From Corythucha ciliata (lineage: Eukaryota > Arthropoda > Insecta > Hemiptera > Tingidae): a stretch of DNA of 64,000 bases. The position numbers and the translations under genes are program-made. The notes below the pieces were generated by a model that worked only from the letters and a program-made list of their open reading frames with translations, was not told where the DNA came from and made no database searches. This document shows positions 22,122 through 33,904 of the stretch, piece by piece. How positions within the stretch are numbered: position 1 is the first letter of the stretch; the number at the start of each line of letters is the position of its first letter. The stretch lies in the NCBI GenBank assembly GCA_038030265.1, contig CM075939.1, positions 6,863,253 through 6,927,252 on the forward strand. Direction: 5' to 3'.

Positions 22122-23903
22122 TTACAAAACTTCCGTATTCAATTTACGATAAAAGTACGATGAATGTTGTTTCGACCAGAACACCGAGGCAGTAGCGAAG
22201 AAGGCAAAAAGTACCAGAGCCAACGAAAAAATGCCTAAAAAAAATGAAAATTAGAGCGTTAATCCCAGGGATCCAATCGTCCTTAAAAAAAAAGCACAAT
22301 TCGTGCATACCGAATACTATTATAGAGGCGTTGGATGAGTCAGATGTAAAGCCAAAAATGGATTTAACGGAGTTACACTCGGCATTCCAATTCCCAGGGA
22401 TGACCGGTGATAAAATACGTTGAAATTCTGAAAGCGGGCACACGGGCGAGCAACCGGGTAAGTGGAATAGGTGGAGACTATCGTCCGTCAGTGGATCTGA
22501 ACCATTTTTGTACAGAATCTGGAAAAAAAAAAAAATCCACAGACCTGTACCTCTCGCCGGGTGGGTAAATTCCAACTTACTGTAACTACCGGACCAGTTT
22601 TGGAAGACCTCAATTCAACTAAAAGAGTAGCGAAAAATGGCGGACTTATAAAGTTGTACACTCCCAGAGTGTTCATAGTGTTGCCGAGCGTTGTATCGTG
22701 CCCAGAATACATCGAAATATTTCTAACTGTCGCGTCCACTTTGGAAGTTTTATTCAACATATTGTTCAACATTTCCTTCACAAGAGGGCCTAATATAGAG
22801 AACATTTTATCAAGGTTTTTTGGGTTTCAACATTTTAAAGAGGGGTGGGGTTCACCTCCTCTAAGACGCTTGAGTCCATCAGTCCATGTATTCAGTGCAA
22901 AGGAAATGGCGGCCGGTTCGGCCAATTTTTCTGGGAATACGGTTTCAACCCAAGTTGGCAATTTAAATCCCCTCAAGGTCTAGCCAAAAGAAAAATAACA
23001 TGAGGAGACTGGTAGTTGGAATTGAACGTTGGGATAATATTTTACTTCGATCGTAAGTTGGCTGTATAAATATTCTAATGTGGTTACGTCTTGAATCGAT
23101 GTGCCGCATTTTTTAGATGTTAAATCGAAAATCTTCTCATATTTATTGTTGATGTCCATGTAAGTTTTGGATTTTTTGAATTCATCGAACAATTCCTCGT
23201 ACTTTTTGCATGGCGCGTCCATAGCCATTAACTAAAAAACATTTTTATCGAACTGGCAGCAGTTCAGCAATATTATGCCTACCTTGTCTGAATTTACAGG
23301 AATCGTATGGACCGGTATGGGCTGCCAGTTGATGTCAGACCATTTTTCACCTGGGTTGGGTGGAAAAAGACCAGCCAGATTGGCTTCGGCGCTCATGAGA
23401 GTCCGGTCGACGTCTGTACTTTGTACGTGAATGTCTTCTTTATCGTACTCACCTTTGGGAATTAGGCGCCAATATCTTAAAATTGGGAAACGACGACAGT
23501 AATTAATGATAATACAAATTATTACTGGGTATGGAAGTTTACCTCTTACGAATCCACGACCCCAATTGGTAGTGATGCAATTTACCAAGTTTAGTTAGTT
23601 GACCGTACCCTTCTGGCCAGAATGACCCATTTCGATACGGGTCAAGGGGGCACGGGTTAAGCACGTTTCTGTCTCCATGCCTGAATAGCTGCACGAACAA
23701 TGCAGACGCATACAATTTTCATTTTCAAAGCTCCCATAACTAAATTTGCATGAAATGAATGCAATTTTAGCAGTAAATCTTACCACGTTGACGTACTGGA
23801 CAGGGCCAACATCGTCGTCCAATCTGCTAACGTTGAGCCCACAAGCCACATAAAATATCCCAAATACCCATGAAAACTTTAAAATTAAGCCATAAGAAAC
23901 CAT
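22122..23903 (-). CDS. Histidine acid phosphatase, lysosomal/membrane type, 8 exons
   Basis: Eight exons on the minus strand: 23903-23784, 23688-23543, 23475-23283, 23231-23046, 22979-22856, 22789-22581, 22518-22311, 22234-22122. All introns are GT-AG and 51-95 bp. The joined frame is open for 432 residues, close to the usual length of the family (about 420). Features: N-terminal signal peptide (residues 1-22); catalytic RHGDR at 43-47, with His44 as the nucleophile; DVDRTLMSAEANLAGLFPP in exon 3; proton-donor HD at 287-288 in SGHDTTL; a cysteine-rich LPGCSPVCPL segment; a transmembrane helix at about 397-415; and a short cytosolic tail with YRKL (424-427), a YxxPhi sorting signal. Hydrolysis of phosphate monoesters in the lysosome or secretory path is expected. 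The residue after RHGDR is Asn-Val instead of the usual Thr-Pro. Confidence 0.93.
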
Positions 23904-25299
23904 TCTTAACGTATACCGTAACCCGCTGGGAAACTTTCTTCAAAAAAATTCTGGTCCCATTTGGCACAATACGTTTAGTCGCTCATCAATATAGTGCACA
24001 ATGAATTAACTAAAAATATCGCAATTACAACGCCTCTTTCCTTGTTATTCCCTCCCACCACCACCACTCTCGCAAAACAAAAAAAATACGGGGATAATAC
24101 TCAAATCTCAACAGTTTCTACCCTTTTTTTCTGTCGAAAAACCACGATTTCGCCAACGAATGTGAACTCGTCCCTCAATTTTCTTCCACTTCACCCCGCC
24201 CTGTTTCCTCCGAACTCAACAGGTTTTTCCGCATTTTCCGGGTAATTTTGACACGAGCCAATCAACGCAATGTTTTCAAGGTATATTTCAAATAAAAAAC
24301 GTACCGTGGCATTTCTTAATTGTTTTTCTAGGTCGACCGCCCGGACGGGAGGACCAAAAGCTGAAGAGAAAAAAAAGAAAAAAAACAAACAAGAGGGTAG
24401 GCTACAAGACTGTTACAAGCGGTTGTAGTAACCTTCCTTTGAAGTTTTTATTGTTTTGATAGAAAGGTGTTTAACGTTTTTTATGAGTTAACATTAAATT
24501 ACAATTTATTTGTGTTCTCATTTAACGCTTATCAAAATTGACCAACGAAACGGGTAAGTCGCTAATTTTATTCATTTATTGAATATTCGCTAAATGGAGC
24601 GAAACTTGGCGTCAAATCAAAGGGCTGCCGTTTATGAACGGCTCACTATTTGTTTTGTTCTGAAATTGCGTGATTTTCACTGTTTTTTAGGGTTTGCAAC
24701 ATTGAAATGTGAATGGGGCAGAAAGGTGTTAAACATAATAAGTGGCGAAGCAGGGGCGTAGCTAGCCCTTGGCTCTGTGGGTGGGCGGTGTCACTGGAGA
24801 AAACGCCAGATTCACTGTTGCCTATTGCCAGGGCCGGATCTTGCTTTTTAGCGCCCCGGGGCTAATTCAATTTTGCCCCCCCCCCTCCCTGTCATCTTCT
24901 ACCTAGACTTGTGGAACCAGCAAGTATAACGAGAGAATGGATTCTACAATTAGATGGAATCTATGCATTTCTTCGTCCTGGAGGAAAAACCTCACTGACG
25001 GGAATCCCAGAAAGATGAAAACGTGGCTGACGTTGGTGTTTTAGACCCACCAGACAACCACGAAGCCAGCCCCGGCAGGATTGACCCAACTTGGCAAAAA
25101 TGTGGGCTGTGTTGACGTTTGAACTGCGGGCATGAACGACGGTGTGCAGCTACAAAGCCCTCATTCAGGCCCGGATTTATGCCTACGCAGCTGCCTAGGG
25201 GCCCCGGCCATTGGGGGGCCCCTTGGTCTCTTCCTAAACAAATAAAAAATTGACTTGCTAGTATTATTCAACGTTCAGCGTTAGCCACACACGTTTCCA
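23904..25299. other. Intergenic with hAT-like terminal fragments
   Basis: No gene is seen. CAGGGGCGTAGCTAG at about 24748, CAGGGCCGGATC at about 24830, and GGCCCGGATTTATGCC at about 25168 resemble ends of short hAT-type elements. C runs follow them. The first few hundred bases probably include the acid phosphatase promoter, but no core element can be assigned. Confidence 0.5.
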
Positions 25300-25306
25300 A
25301 GTGTGG

Positions 25307-28300
25307 TGGGCAAGATACTTGAGTATTTAAAATACAAAGTATTTTAAATACAAAATACGTATTTTGTAATTGTATTTAAATACTTTTGGAAAAGTATTTG
25401 TATTTCTGTATTTAAAATACACTTTGAAAGTATTTTGGGCTTTGTATTTGAAATACATTTTCAAAAGTATTTTATATTTCACACTCAACGAAAATACAAA
25501 TACAAATACTTTTAATTTCAACGCCCTTTAGTTTCCACTTCTTCGCCACCATTCACCACTATAACCTAACTTAGAGACACCATATTTGGCACAAAAACCC
25601 GGTGTAATAACAGCCTTCGATTGACGTTTTCATTTTTCGAAAAAGTGGAGAGGGAAGGGTAGTCATGGTGGGAGGTGGAAGTTCCGAATTCCTTGTTAGC
25701 ACAACTGCCGCAAAAATGATGCTAGCGGATGGAAACTTGGCACAAAAATGGATCATGCAGAGCCCTAGCCTACAAGTACACAAAGCTGTACAAGTAAACA
25801 AAACTCGTGGCAATTATTGCGAAAAACAACGCTAATTCGAGTTTAAACTGGACCAAAATGGCAAATTCACAACTCAAATGGCGAAAAATCGCCTATTAAT
25901 AAAAAAAAAGAGAATAGATAATGTGCTAATTCGCTGCAAAATTATCAGAAAACGCTATTTCACAGCTGAAATGAAAAAAAAATCAATAATTCGCGGCTGA
26001 AATTGAGAAAACGAAAATCTGTATAGCTTCTGAAAGAATCGAGGCTCAAACTGAGAAACAGCGCTAATCCGTAGACAAAAATTGCTCACGCGGGCTAAAA
26101 CCTAAAAAAACTTCGCGGCTAGAATTGACAAAAATATTAAGTAGCGGGGCCAACTTTAAGAAAAACACTAATTTTCAACTCAAACTGAGAAAAAAGTGCT
26201 AATTGGCTGCTAAAAAATGGCCCAACTGCAGCTGAAAATGAGGAAAACGCCAAATCGTGGCTAAAAAGGAGGAAAATCGCCAAACAAACGAAAGAATCCC
26301 TACTGCACTGCTAAAATTTATTAAAAGCGCTAACCCGGGGCCAAAGTTGGTTAAAGTTGTAGCGTGCCAACAGCTAACAAACCTCAATTTTTATTTTTAA
26401 AAATAACAAATATTATGTTAAAAAAACAACATAAGTCAGTTTGATCGCGAGTTCGTATATTCCGAATTTTTCATTGTCGTTATAAAAAAGATCTCTAAAT
26501 TTTTCGTTGGCCGTTATTTTGTATACCGAAGAGAGCGCGACCCAGAAAGTCACTAAACCTTGAAAAATTGACAAAACGCAAACGCGTAGCTTCTGTTCGA
26601 GGCTAAAACTAAACAATAAACGCTAATCCATAGCAAAAATTTAAGAAAAAACGCCAACGTGGGACTGAAGTGTAAAAAAAGAAAAAAAAACAGCTAATAT
26701 TGAAAAATTCACTATAATTAGCCTGTCATAAATAAATAAAAACTCTCGTTTTCAGCTCAAATTGGGAAAAAGTGTTATTCCCGGCTAAAATTTGAGGAAA
26801 TCACGAATTCGTGGCTGAAAAATTAAGGTAATTCGCGAATTCACAGATTATAGAAACGCTTGAAAGCAGCTAAAGTTGAAAAAAACGCGAATTTACGGCT
26901 AAAATTGAGGAAAATAATCGCGGATAAAGTGTGTTGGAATTTGTAATTCCGCCTTTTGACAACAACTTTGCGGCTAAAATTGAGGTAAACGGCAAATTCA
27001 TGGTTATAAGTAAAAGAAAAAACACTGATTCACGGCTAGAACTGAGATGAAGCCCTATTCTACATATAATTAAAATTGAAAAAAATTACTAATGCGGTGC
27101 CAAAATGTAAAAGAACCCGCCAATTTGCGGCTAATATAGAGAAAATCAGTAATTATTCTGGCTAGAATAAAGAGAAAAGTTAATTTTCAGCCTAAATTGA
27201 AACAAAAAGTGATAATTCACTGTCAAAAATGGAAGAATTGCCGATTTGCAGTAAAAATGTGGGAAAACGCCAATTCGTGGCTAAAATGAACAAAATTCGC
27301 TAATACACGGGCTAGAAATAGCTACTGCAGTGCTAAAATTACGAAAAAGCGCTAATTTACGGCTAAAATTGAGACTAATTTAAATTTGCGTCAAAAATTG
27401 GAAATACGTTAATTCCCGGCTTCCTCGGGAGACTTTGAGGCTAAAATTGAGAAAAAGCGCTAATTTATGGCTATGAGTGAAAAACTCGCAAATTCGCGGC
27501 TAAAACTGAGACGAAATCGCTATTCCGCAGTGTATGGATACGGTGAACAAAAAATGCTAATTTGTGGTAAACATTAAGAGAATTTTACGGTTAATATTGA
27601 GTAATTTTCAGCTCATACTGAGTAAACCGCTAGAAAAAATCGCTAATTTGCAGCTAAAATTGTGGAAAACGCCAACTCGAGGAAAGTTGAAGAAACATCG
27701 CTGATTCACAGGATATCAAATCTACTTTGCTGCTAAATTTGGGGAAAGGCGCATATTTATGGCTTTATGGTGTGGGCGGGGGGATTGCCCCGCTAATCAG
27801 TTGCTAATTTGCGGCGAAAAGCGCTAATTTGCTGTTAAAGTTGACAAAAAGCACTCATTCGTTGCTAAAATGGAGAAATTCGCAGTTTAAACTTGGCATA
27901 AGCGCTGTTTAGCGGATAGACTGTGGAAATAGCGGTAATTTGCCTACAATATATGGAAAAGGCCACGACTAAAATTAGGAAAAGGCCTTAGAGGTTACCA
28001 ATAGAGGTTTTATGCATAGTTAGAGACTTTTAGGGGCCTCTTAAAGATTTCCGCCCCGGGCCCCGATATAGGTCCACCAGTGACCTCACCTCCTTTTCAG
28101 CTCACGATCCACCAGTGCTCACCGGTTCGGTACTAAATACTTCGTGACAACTTGCCTACTTTTCTTTGCGCATCGTGGCGCAGCGCCATTTCGCGCTGCT
28201 ACATTTTGTCAACTTGTCTATTGAAGGACCTGATATTTTTGAATTATTTATTTTTCGTGTTTTTCGCACTATCTGCCGTCGAAATCGAATTTTTGAAAAG

Positions 28301-28400
28301 TATTTTAAATTGTATTTGTATTTTATTCAAAATACAATTCAAAAAGTATTTGTATTTCAGTATTTAAAATACATTTTTGAAAGTATTTTGCCCACCCCTG
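25307..28400. mobile_element. hAT-like non-autonomous element filled with family A repeats
   Basis: Both ends are AT-rich, with repeated TATTTAAAATAC words and inverted TGGGCAAGATACTT on the left and AAGTATTTTGCCCACCCCTG on the right. Read inward, the right end is CAGGGGTGGGCAAAATACTT, a common hAT terminus. The direct repeat AGTGTGG flanks it (25300-25306 and 28401-28407), close to the 8-bp duplication of hAT elements. The left end lacks the first bases CAGGGG. The interior is the reverse-orientation family A block; no transposase is visible. Confidence 0.65.
25830..27990. repeat. Family A minisatellite, reverse block
   Basis: About 2.2 kb of degenerate units in the TTCGCGGCTAAAATTGAG orientation. 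It ends near 28045-28080 in a landmark, GATTTCCGCCCC followed by ATAGGTCCACC, which recurs at about 36210-36245 at another place in a family A block. Confidence 0.85.
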
Positions 28401-28429
28401 AGTGTGGCTAATGACTTTATCTGAGTGTA

Positions 28430-28960
28430 GAAAATGACTTTATGTGCCTTAAAAATTACTAAACTGACGAGTCTCGCCATGCAAATTTTTGAACTGACTA
28501 TTTCTACCCCGATTAATGGCAAAGCCGTGCATTCGCGCTCTAAAAATGGCCAAATAGACCATTCCACCGACTTGAGAATTGCCAAACTGAAAAATTCGTG
28601 CCCAAAAATAACCCAGGTCCTAAAAATTTCGATCTTTAAAGTGTTTCGCTCTAATAAATATCGAACTGGTCATTCGCGCTTTTTGGCAAAGCATTTGGCC
28701 CCTTGAATTTAGCTAAACTTCGGCCTTACCTGAGCCCAAAAAATTTGACCATAGTATCACATTCAAGCCCTAAAAGTGGCTGCCTACCCCCGAAAATGGC
28801 TGAGCTCACAGACTCGCGCCTTGAAAACTGACGAACAGGTGACCTTGAAATAACAAAAACGAACCACTCGCGCTCCAAAAATGGCCAACATTGACCATTC
28901 GTGCCATGAAAATGGCTGAACTGATGATTCGTGCCCTGACGATCACCAAAATGACCAAAA
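28430..28960. repeat. Family B minisatellite, second stretch
   Basis: Units with AAACTGAC.ATTCGCGCC and AAAAATGGCC, like 1090-2305, but more degenerate. Confidence 0.7.
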
Positions 28961-29154
28961 CCTTGGGCGCATTTTAACCAACAAAATTGATCTCGTTTAA
29001 AGTTGATCGTGTTTAGTTGCCAATAACGACCTATATGAATTCTGATATAAGTGTTTACATTGTAATCGTGATTAGTTGTTGATCGTGGTTTAAGAAGTTG
29101 GTTAAATCGGGCCTTAATCATCTACGATAATTCAGGTTCAGAACTGTGGATTTT

Positions 29155-29690
29155 CCAAGCCCCGTCCTCGAAAATTGTCAATTTCGTTCTAAGAACTGTC
29201 AATTTCGTCCTTTAAACTGTCAATTTCGTCCTACTAAACTATCAATTTCGCCCCAGGAACTGACAGTTTCGACTAGGAAATTTTCAATTTCGTTCTACAT
29301 CATAACAAAAGATTCCAAACCGAGGGAGTAGTATCCGACAATTCGGGCTCAGACGAAGCCCGTTCACCGGAAACCGTCGAGTAGGTACTAGAAACTGTCA
29401 ATTTCGTCCTTGAAACTGTCAATTCCGCCCCATAAATGTCAATTTCGTCATTCAAAACTGTAAAGTTGGTCGTTTGAAACTGCCAATTTCGTCTTGGAAA
29501 GCATCAATGGATATTTGTCCCCAAAACTGTCAATTTTGTCCCATAAACTGTCAATTTCACCAGAAATGTTAATTTCTTCATCCGAAACAGTATATTTTGT
29601 CGTTCAAAACTGCGTCGTAACTGTCCATTGCGTCCTCGTAACTGTCCATTTCGTCATTCAAATTTGTAAATTTTGTTCAGAAATCTTAGT
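29155..29690. repeat. Family D minisatellite, period about 20 bp
   Basis: About 20 units near AACTGTCAATTTCGTCCT, with variable 1-10 bp insertions. Confidence 0.85.
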
Positions 29691-31127
29691 TTTCGCGCGG
29701 CACAAGTAAACTGTTCGGTGCCCCAAATTCCTAATTAACTATTAAAGCTCCAATAACTCACTGTTTAGCTCACCCAGCCTACAACGGAGCGAGTTTTCCG
29801 ATTGGAGTAGTCGCTCCGTGGCGAAAATTGCCTGCAGTTGGAGATATAAAATGTTGCTCTCTGACTAGGTTTTCGGGGCAACCCCAGCGTGCCTGGATTT
29901 GGATCCCGCTCAGTAGCTCGCCGTGAGGTAGGGGTGAGAGGGACAGACCTCGCCAGGCCCCCGAAACGGTGGAAGATGGAAAAATGAGGATTTTCAGGTT
30001 TCATTTTCATGGATGTAGGATCATGATTTATAAAGATTCGGTTCTTGGACAGTAATAATTGTAAGGAGAATAGACCAAATTTGCAGGTGGCCAGCAGTTT
30101 TTGTGGCTAAATATTCGATTCAGCCCGCGATGATTCGATTTGTATTTGTGTACTTCCGAGAATAATCCGTGCCGCGTGGTTACAGCTGGGGTGCTTCCAG
30201 AGCTATAATAACTTATCCACGAAATTGGAAGTTCCCTGGCTGAATATTCAGGAAATTGCAAGTTGCAGGTCTTTTCTAACTCGAAATTGAAATATTCTGA
30301 CTTTTATTTTCGCGAAATTAGACGCTTCTTGCGTCTTTATTTTTGCAATATTGCAAGGTTCTGGACTACATTTTCCGTGAAACAGCAATTTTCGGGGCCT
30401 CCCTTCTAGTAGAGGCGCGGATCCCACACTCTCAGGATACTTCGGACGAGAAACTCGGTTTCTCACGTACTCGTCAATTGTTGAGGGTTCATATCTCAAG
30501 AACTATTGGCCGTACAGAGATACAATTGGGCTTAAATTGTCACAATTTAGTCTATTTCATCAGTCAATTTAGTCTATTCAGTTTTAAATGCAAAGGAGCT
30601 CCATAATCGAAAAGTACATAGTTCCAGAGATATAATCAATTGAGTAGAAAAAATCGGAAAATTTCCAGTTTTTTGCGATTTTTTGTAGGCAAAGTTCAGA
30701 TTTGGACACAGCACCTCCAAAAACATATAAATCCGTTGAGAAAAAAACGTCTTTACGTTTGTCCTGAAACAGGCTTTCCAGAGCCCCAATTGACTGAACT
30801 ATCAATTGTATGGGAAAATGGTCATTTTCTGAAGGGCTGTATTTCAAAAACGGATGGTCCGAAAGAATCCGTTTGGATAACGACTCGAATTTGGTTATTT
30901 TGACGTGGAAAGGATGATGAGGAGCCTCGCAGAGATTTCGCTCGCGGTTCCTGATAGTTGTAGGTCCGCGACTTATCCCGCTATTGCAGTGCCACAAGCG
31001 CTCGCTCGGCATCGTGTGGGCGCTCAAAAAATCGCGCACCGGCCGAGGAGCTGGCAAGGAAAACAAATTGTTCTCTTCCTCTTCATCTCCTTCTGGTTCG
31101 ATTTCTCTTATCCCCTTCCCTCGCTTG
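29691..31127. other. No gene supported
   Basis: The minus strand holds a 211-codon open frame (30584-31219), but it has no recognisable domain, runs into the inverted repeat at 31128, and has the look of chance. The sequence has moderately balanced composition and could be an old mobile element. Nothing firm can be assigned. Confidence 0.45.
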
Positions 31128-31754
31128 GGAACCTTTAAAGACGAGTAGACGCATACAGCGCCATGTTCGTTTCTTATCAGTTTAATATGAATGGTTGGGG
31201 GTGGTTTGTTGGCATCCACAAAACATCAACAAAAGGTGGATTTTACAAGACTGATAATTGATAAGAGTGAACATGGCGTCTGTGATTTTACCTGTCTGAT
31301 TATAGGTTCTCTACCCAGGCTAGAGAACCTTTAAAACACAGGTACTGCAACACGGATTTCGGCGCCATATTTGGTCCCTCAGTCGTTGGGGTAAACACAA
31401 TATCATGAATGAAAAAATTGTCATCGTAACAGCAAACAAACGAGGAACGCGGTCGAAATAAAAAAATATCCTACTTGTCAATGAGATCAGGTGATAATTA
31501 TATTCATATGAGGGACCAAGTATGGCGCCGATTTGCGTGTTGCAGTACTCGTGTTTTATAGTGCCTTACCCAGGCTAGAAAACTTATAATCAGACAGGTA
31601 AAATCACAGACGCCATGTTCGCTCTTATCAATTATCAGTCTTGTAAAATCCACCTTTTGTTGATGTCAACAAACCACCCCCAATCTTTCTTATTAAACTG
31701 ATAAGAACGAACATGGCGCCGCGCCGTATGTGTCTTCTCGTCTTTAAAGGTTCC
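31128..31754. mobile_element. Long inverted-repeat element (MITE-like)
   Basis: Arms of about 250 bp pair: GGAACCTTTAAAGACGAG at 31128 with its inverse ending at 31754, then GCGCCATGTTCG, GGTGGATTTTACAAGACTGA and GGCGCCATA segments in mirrored order. The loop is about 31381-31505. An inner CTACCCAGGCTAG repeats the end sequence near 31310 and 31560, suggesting an earlier, smaller version nested within. No coding capacity. Confidence 0.8.
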
Positions 31755-31939
31755 TTACCCAGGCAGGTGATTTTACACTAAGTCATAACCATAACTCACA
31801 ACTCAGTAAAAAAAACAAATGTGGAGAGACTGTCTATTTTTAATAGTACCGAAAATTCGAACCGAACTCCACAACGCCGCTGGGACAAAATGGGTCAAAA
31901 GTGTAGCACTCGCGAAACAATGGAACGGACCTGTCGTCT

Positions 31940-32095
31940 ATTTACTGCTGAAGTTGAGAAAAACGCATTTTCGTGGCTAAAATTGAGATAAAGCGCTTAT
32001 TCAAGGCTAAAATTGAGTAAACAATTTCATGGAGCCAGCTTGGAAATTGAGAAGCAGCGCTAATTCATGGCTAAATGTGAAAAAAAAACCGCTAA
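31940..32095. repeat. Short family A remnant
   Basis: Four or five reverse-orientation units (GTGGCTAAAATTGAG) just before the non-LTR fragment. Confidence 0.65.
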
Positions 32096-32317
32096 TACAC
32101 TCTCTGCTGCGGATCTCCTTAAGATGTGGCCAGTACCTAGGCCGTTGCCGGCCCTTACCTGGCCTGTACCCCTTCTGACTGGTGGCCAGCCAGTCGCGCC
32201 CGAGAGGCACCACGTGGAGGTGGGTCTTTCAGAGCTGAGGATGCTGGCTTGCGCCATGGACCGTAACCGGGCAGGGAAGGTGCCCCTGCCCGGGTCGCCC
32301 GAGTAGGGAAGGTCCTC

Positions 32318-32740
32318 CTACTCGGGCATTGCCGGTCCCAGTCCCCTGCGCTCCAAAGAGAAGACCAGGAGTCGGCCGAACGCCCGCCGGTTTCTGACGA
32401 GAGCCGAGTCGTCCGGCGGGCCATTCCTACCCCATACCGCCCGCCGCAGATCCCCGTGGAGGCTGCAGCGACGAAGCACATGGTCGGCGGTCTCCTCCTC
32501 GACGCCACAAGGGCATATTGGAGAGTCTCGCCGCCAGAAGAACCACACCTTGGCGTTGAAAGAGCCGTGCCCCGTCAGGATAGAAGTGGCGCCGTACTCA
32601 AGCGTAAACCACTTGGCTGCCGCCAGTCTCGTCCGAACATCGGGCACGAACCCGAACAAACGCCTACCCGTTGGACTGCTAGCCCAACGCGCCTGCCAAG
32701 GCTCGACGACTAGGTCATCGAGGAGTCGGAAATGAAATAC
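32318..32740 (-). pseudogene. Non-LTR retrotransposon C-terminal fragment
   Basis: The minus strand encodes the carboxyl end of a non-LTR ORF2: WQARWASSPTGR, then VPDVRTRLAAAKWF, TGHGSFNAK, and the terminal CCHC-like zinc site CPCGVEEETADHVLRRC followed by H. It ends at a stop at 32318. This C..C.....ET..H.L..C motif after the reverse transcriptase is typical of R1/I/Jockey-type elements. GC content is clearly higher than in the neighbours. The next 200 bp downstream (32100-32317) share the high GC and are probably its 3' untranslated end. Everything 5' is missing. Confidence 0.85.
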
Positions 32741-32805
32741 CGTACATTATTATTGTTTTCCTTTTCATTTCAGTACCTCCCTACATTATAATTATCATAT
32801 TCGAG

Positions 32806-33280
32806 AAAGGGTACCCCGCATTAAGGGGGGTCAAAAGTCCCTTAACCGGGATTTTTTCGGAAGCAGGCGATAATCATTTCGGACCAAAAAAGAAAATTTT
32901 CATCGAAGCGCGTTTGTCCAAAATGGGTTTTCTTACCGAATTATCGTCAAAAACGTCGTTTTTGGCCATTATTTATTCTTTATTTTTCCCGAAAACGTTG
33001 ATCAAGGAGGAAAATGATTCATTAATTGTAAATTTATTTACTATCTATGACAGTTATAGTTGTGTAGGAACAAGATTCGTGTGAATCTGTTTTCGGGAAA
33101 AATAAATAATTAATAATGGCCAAAAAACGACGTTTTTGACGATAATTCGGTAAGAAACCCCATTTTGGACAAACGCGCTTCGGTAAAAATGTTCTTTTTT
33201 GGTCCCAAATGATTACCGCCTGCTTCCGAAAAAATCCCGGTTAAGGGACTTTTGACCCCCCTTAATGCGGGGTACCCTTT
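32806..33280. mobile_element. MITE with long inverted repeats, ends AAAGGGTACCCCGC
   Basis: About 190-bp arms pair almost perfectly: AAAGGGTACCCCGCATTAAG at 32806 with its inverse ending at 33280. A TTTTTGGCCATTATTTATT region pairs near the 80-100 bp loop. No coding capacity; no clear target duplication. Confidence 0.85.
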
Positions 33281-33489
33281 GCTCTCAATATTCCATTGTT
33301 CAGCCAATTTCGCATACCTTGCTGAACTTTAAGGACCATAATGAATTGTTCGCGCAAGACGGAGGAGCTGAAAGTGGGAAAGAAGGGGTAGGCTGAGTAA
33401 AGTTTGTAGGGGTCTGCTCCTATGTGGAATTTATGGGTGGGGGTGGGTATTTGCCTTTCTGCAGGGTTGTACAATTTAGGACCCGTTGG

Positions 33490-33582
33490 TCGGGGGGGGG
33501 GGGGCACTGAATCCTTGTACCCCCCCCCCCCCGAAATTAGGACGTTCCTACGCCACTGGTCCCCACAGGTACTTCTTCAACC
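33490..33582. mobile_element. hAT-like terminal fragment with G-run and C-run
   Basis: Read on minus, the right edge is CAGTGGCGTAGGAACGTCC followed by a G run, a common hAT-MITE terminus. A 13-G run and a 14-C run 25 bp apart could pair as a hairpin. Confidence 0.5.
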
Positions 33583-33783
33583 AATAACAAGGGATTATCG
33601 GAGCTAACTCAAGCTCTTGGTGACGTCAATCTTGGAACGCTGCGCAATAGACAATACAAGCTCTAGTTATATTATCTCTATGGTCAGAACTTCCTTAGGG
33701 TGGGAACATTATGTGGTTGGGATTTTTTGTAGTTTGAACCTTTTGAAGAGATAGGCGAAATAAATATAACTCCACGTAAAATA

Positions 33784-33784
33784 A

Positions 33785-33812
<28 letters not shown>
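33784..33812. repeat. (TC)n microsatellite
   Basis: About 14 CT units. Confidence 0.95.
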
Positions 33813-33815
<3 letters not shown>

Positions 33816-33904
33816 TTTTTTCTTTGAAAATGGATTTTTGTTACTTTCTGAACTAAAGCGAACGATTCTTTGGCCCAACCGGAGTTCGGGTCCCAGACCA
33901 CGCG

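Noticed and set aside
30584..31219. 211-codon open frame on the minus strand
   Set aside because: No recognisable domain, no splice or start support, and its 5' part lies in the arm of an inverted-repeat element.
32155..32508. 117-codon GC-rich frame
   Set aside because: Shifted-frame shadow of the non-LTR C-terminal fragment.
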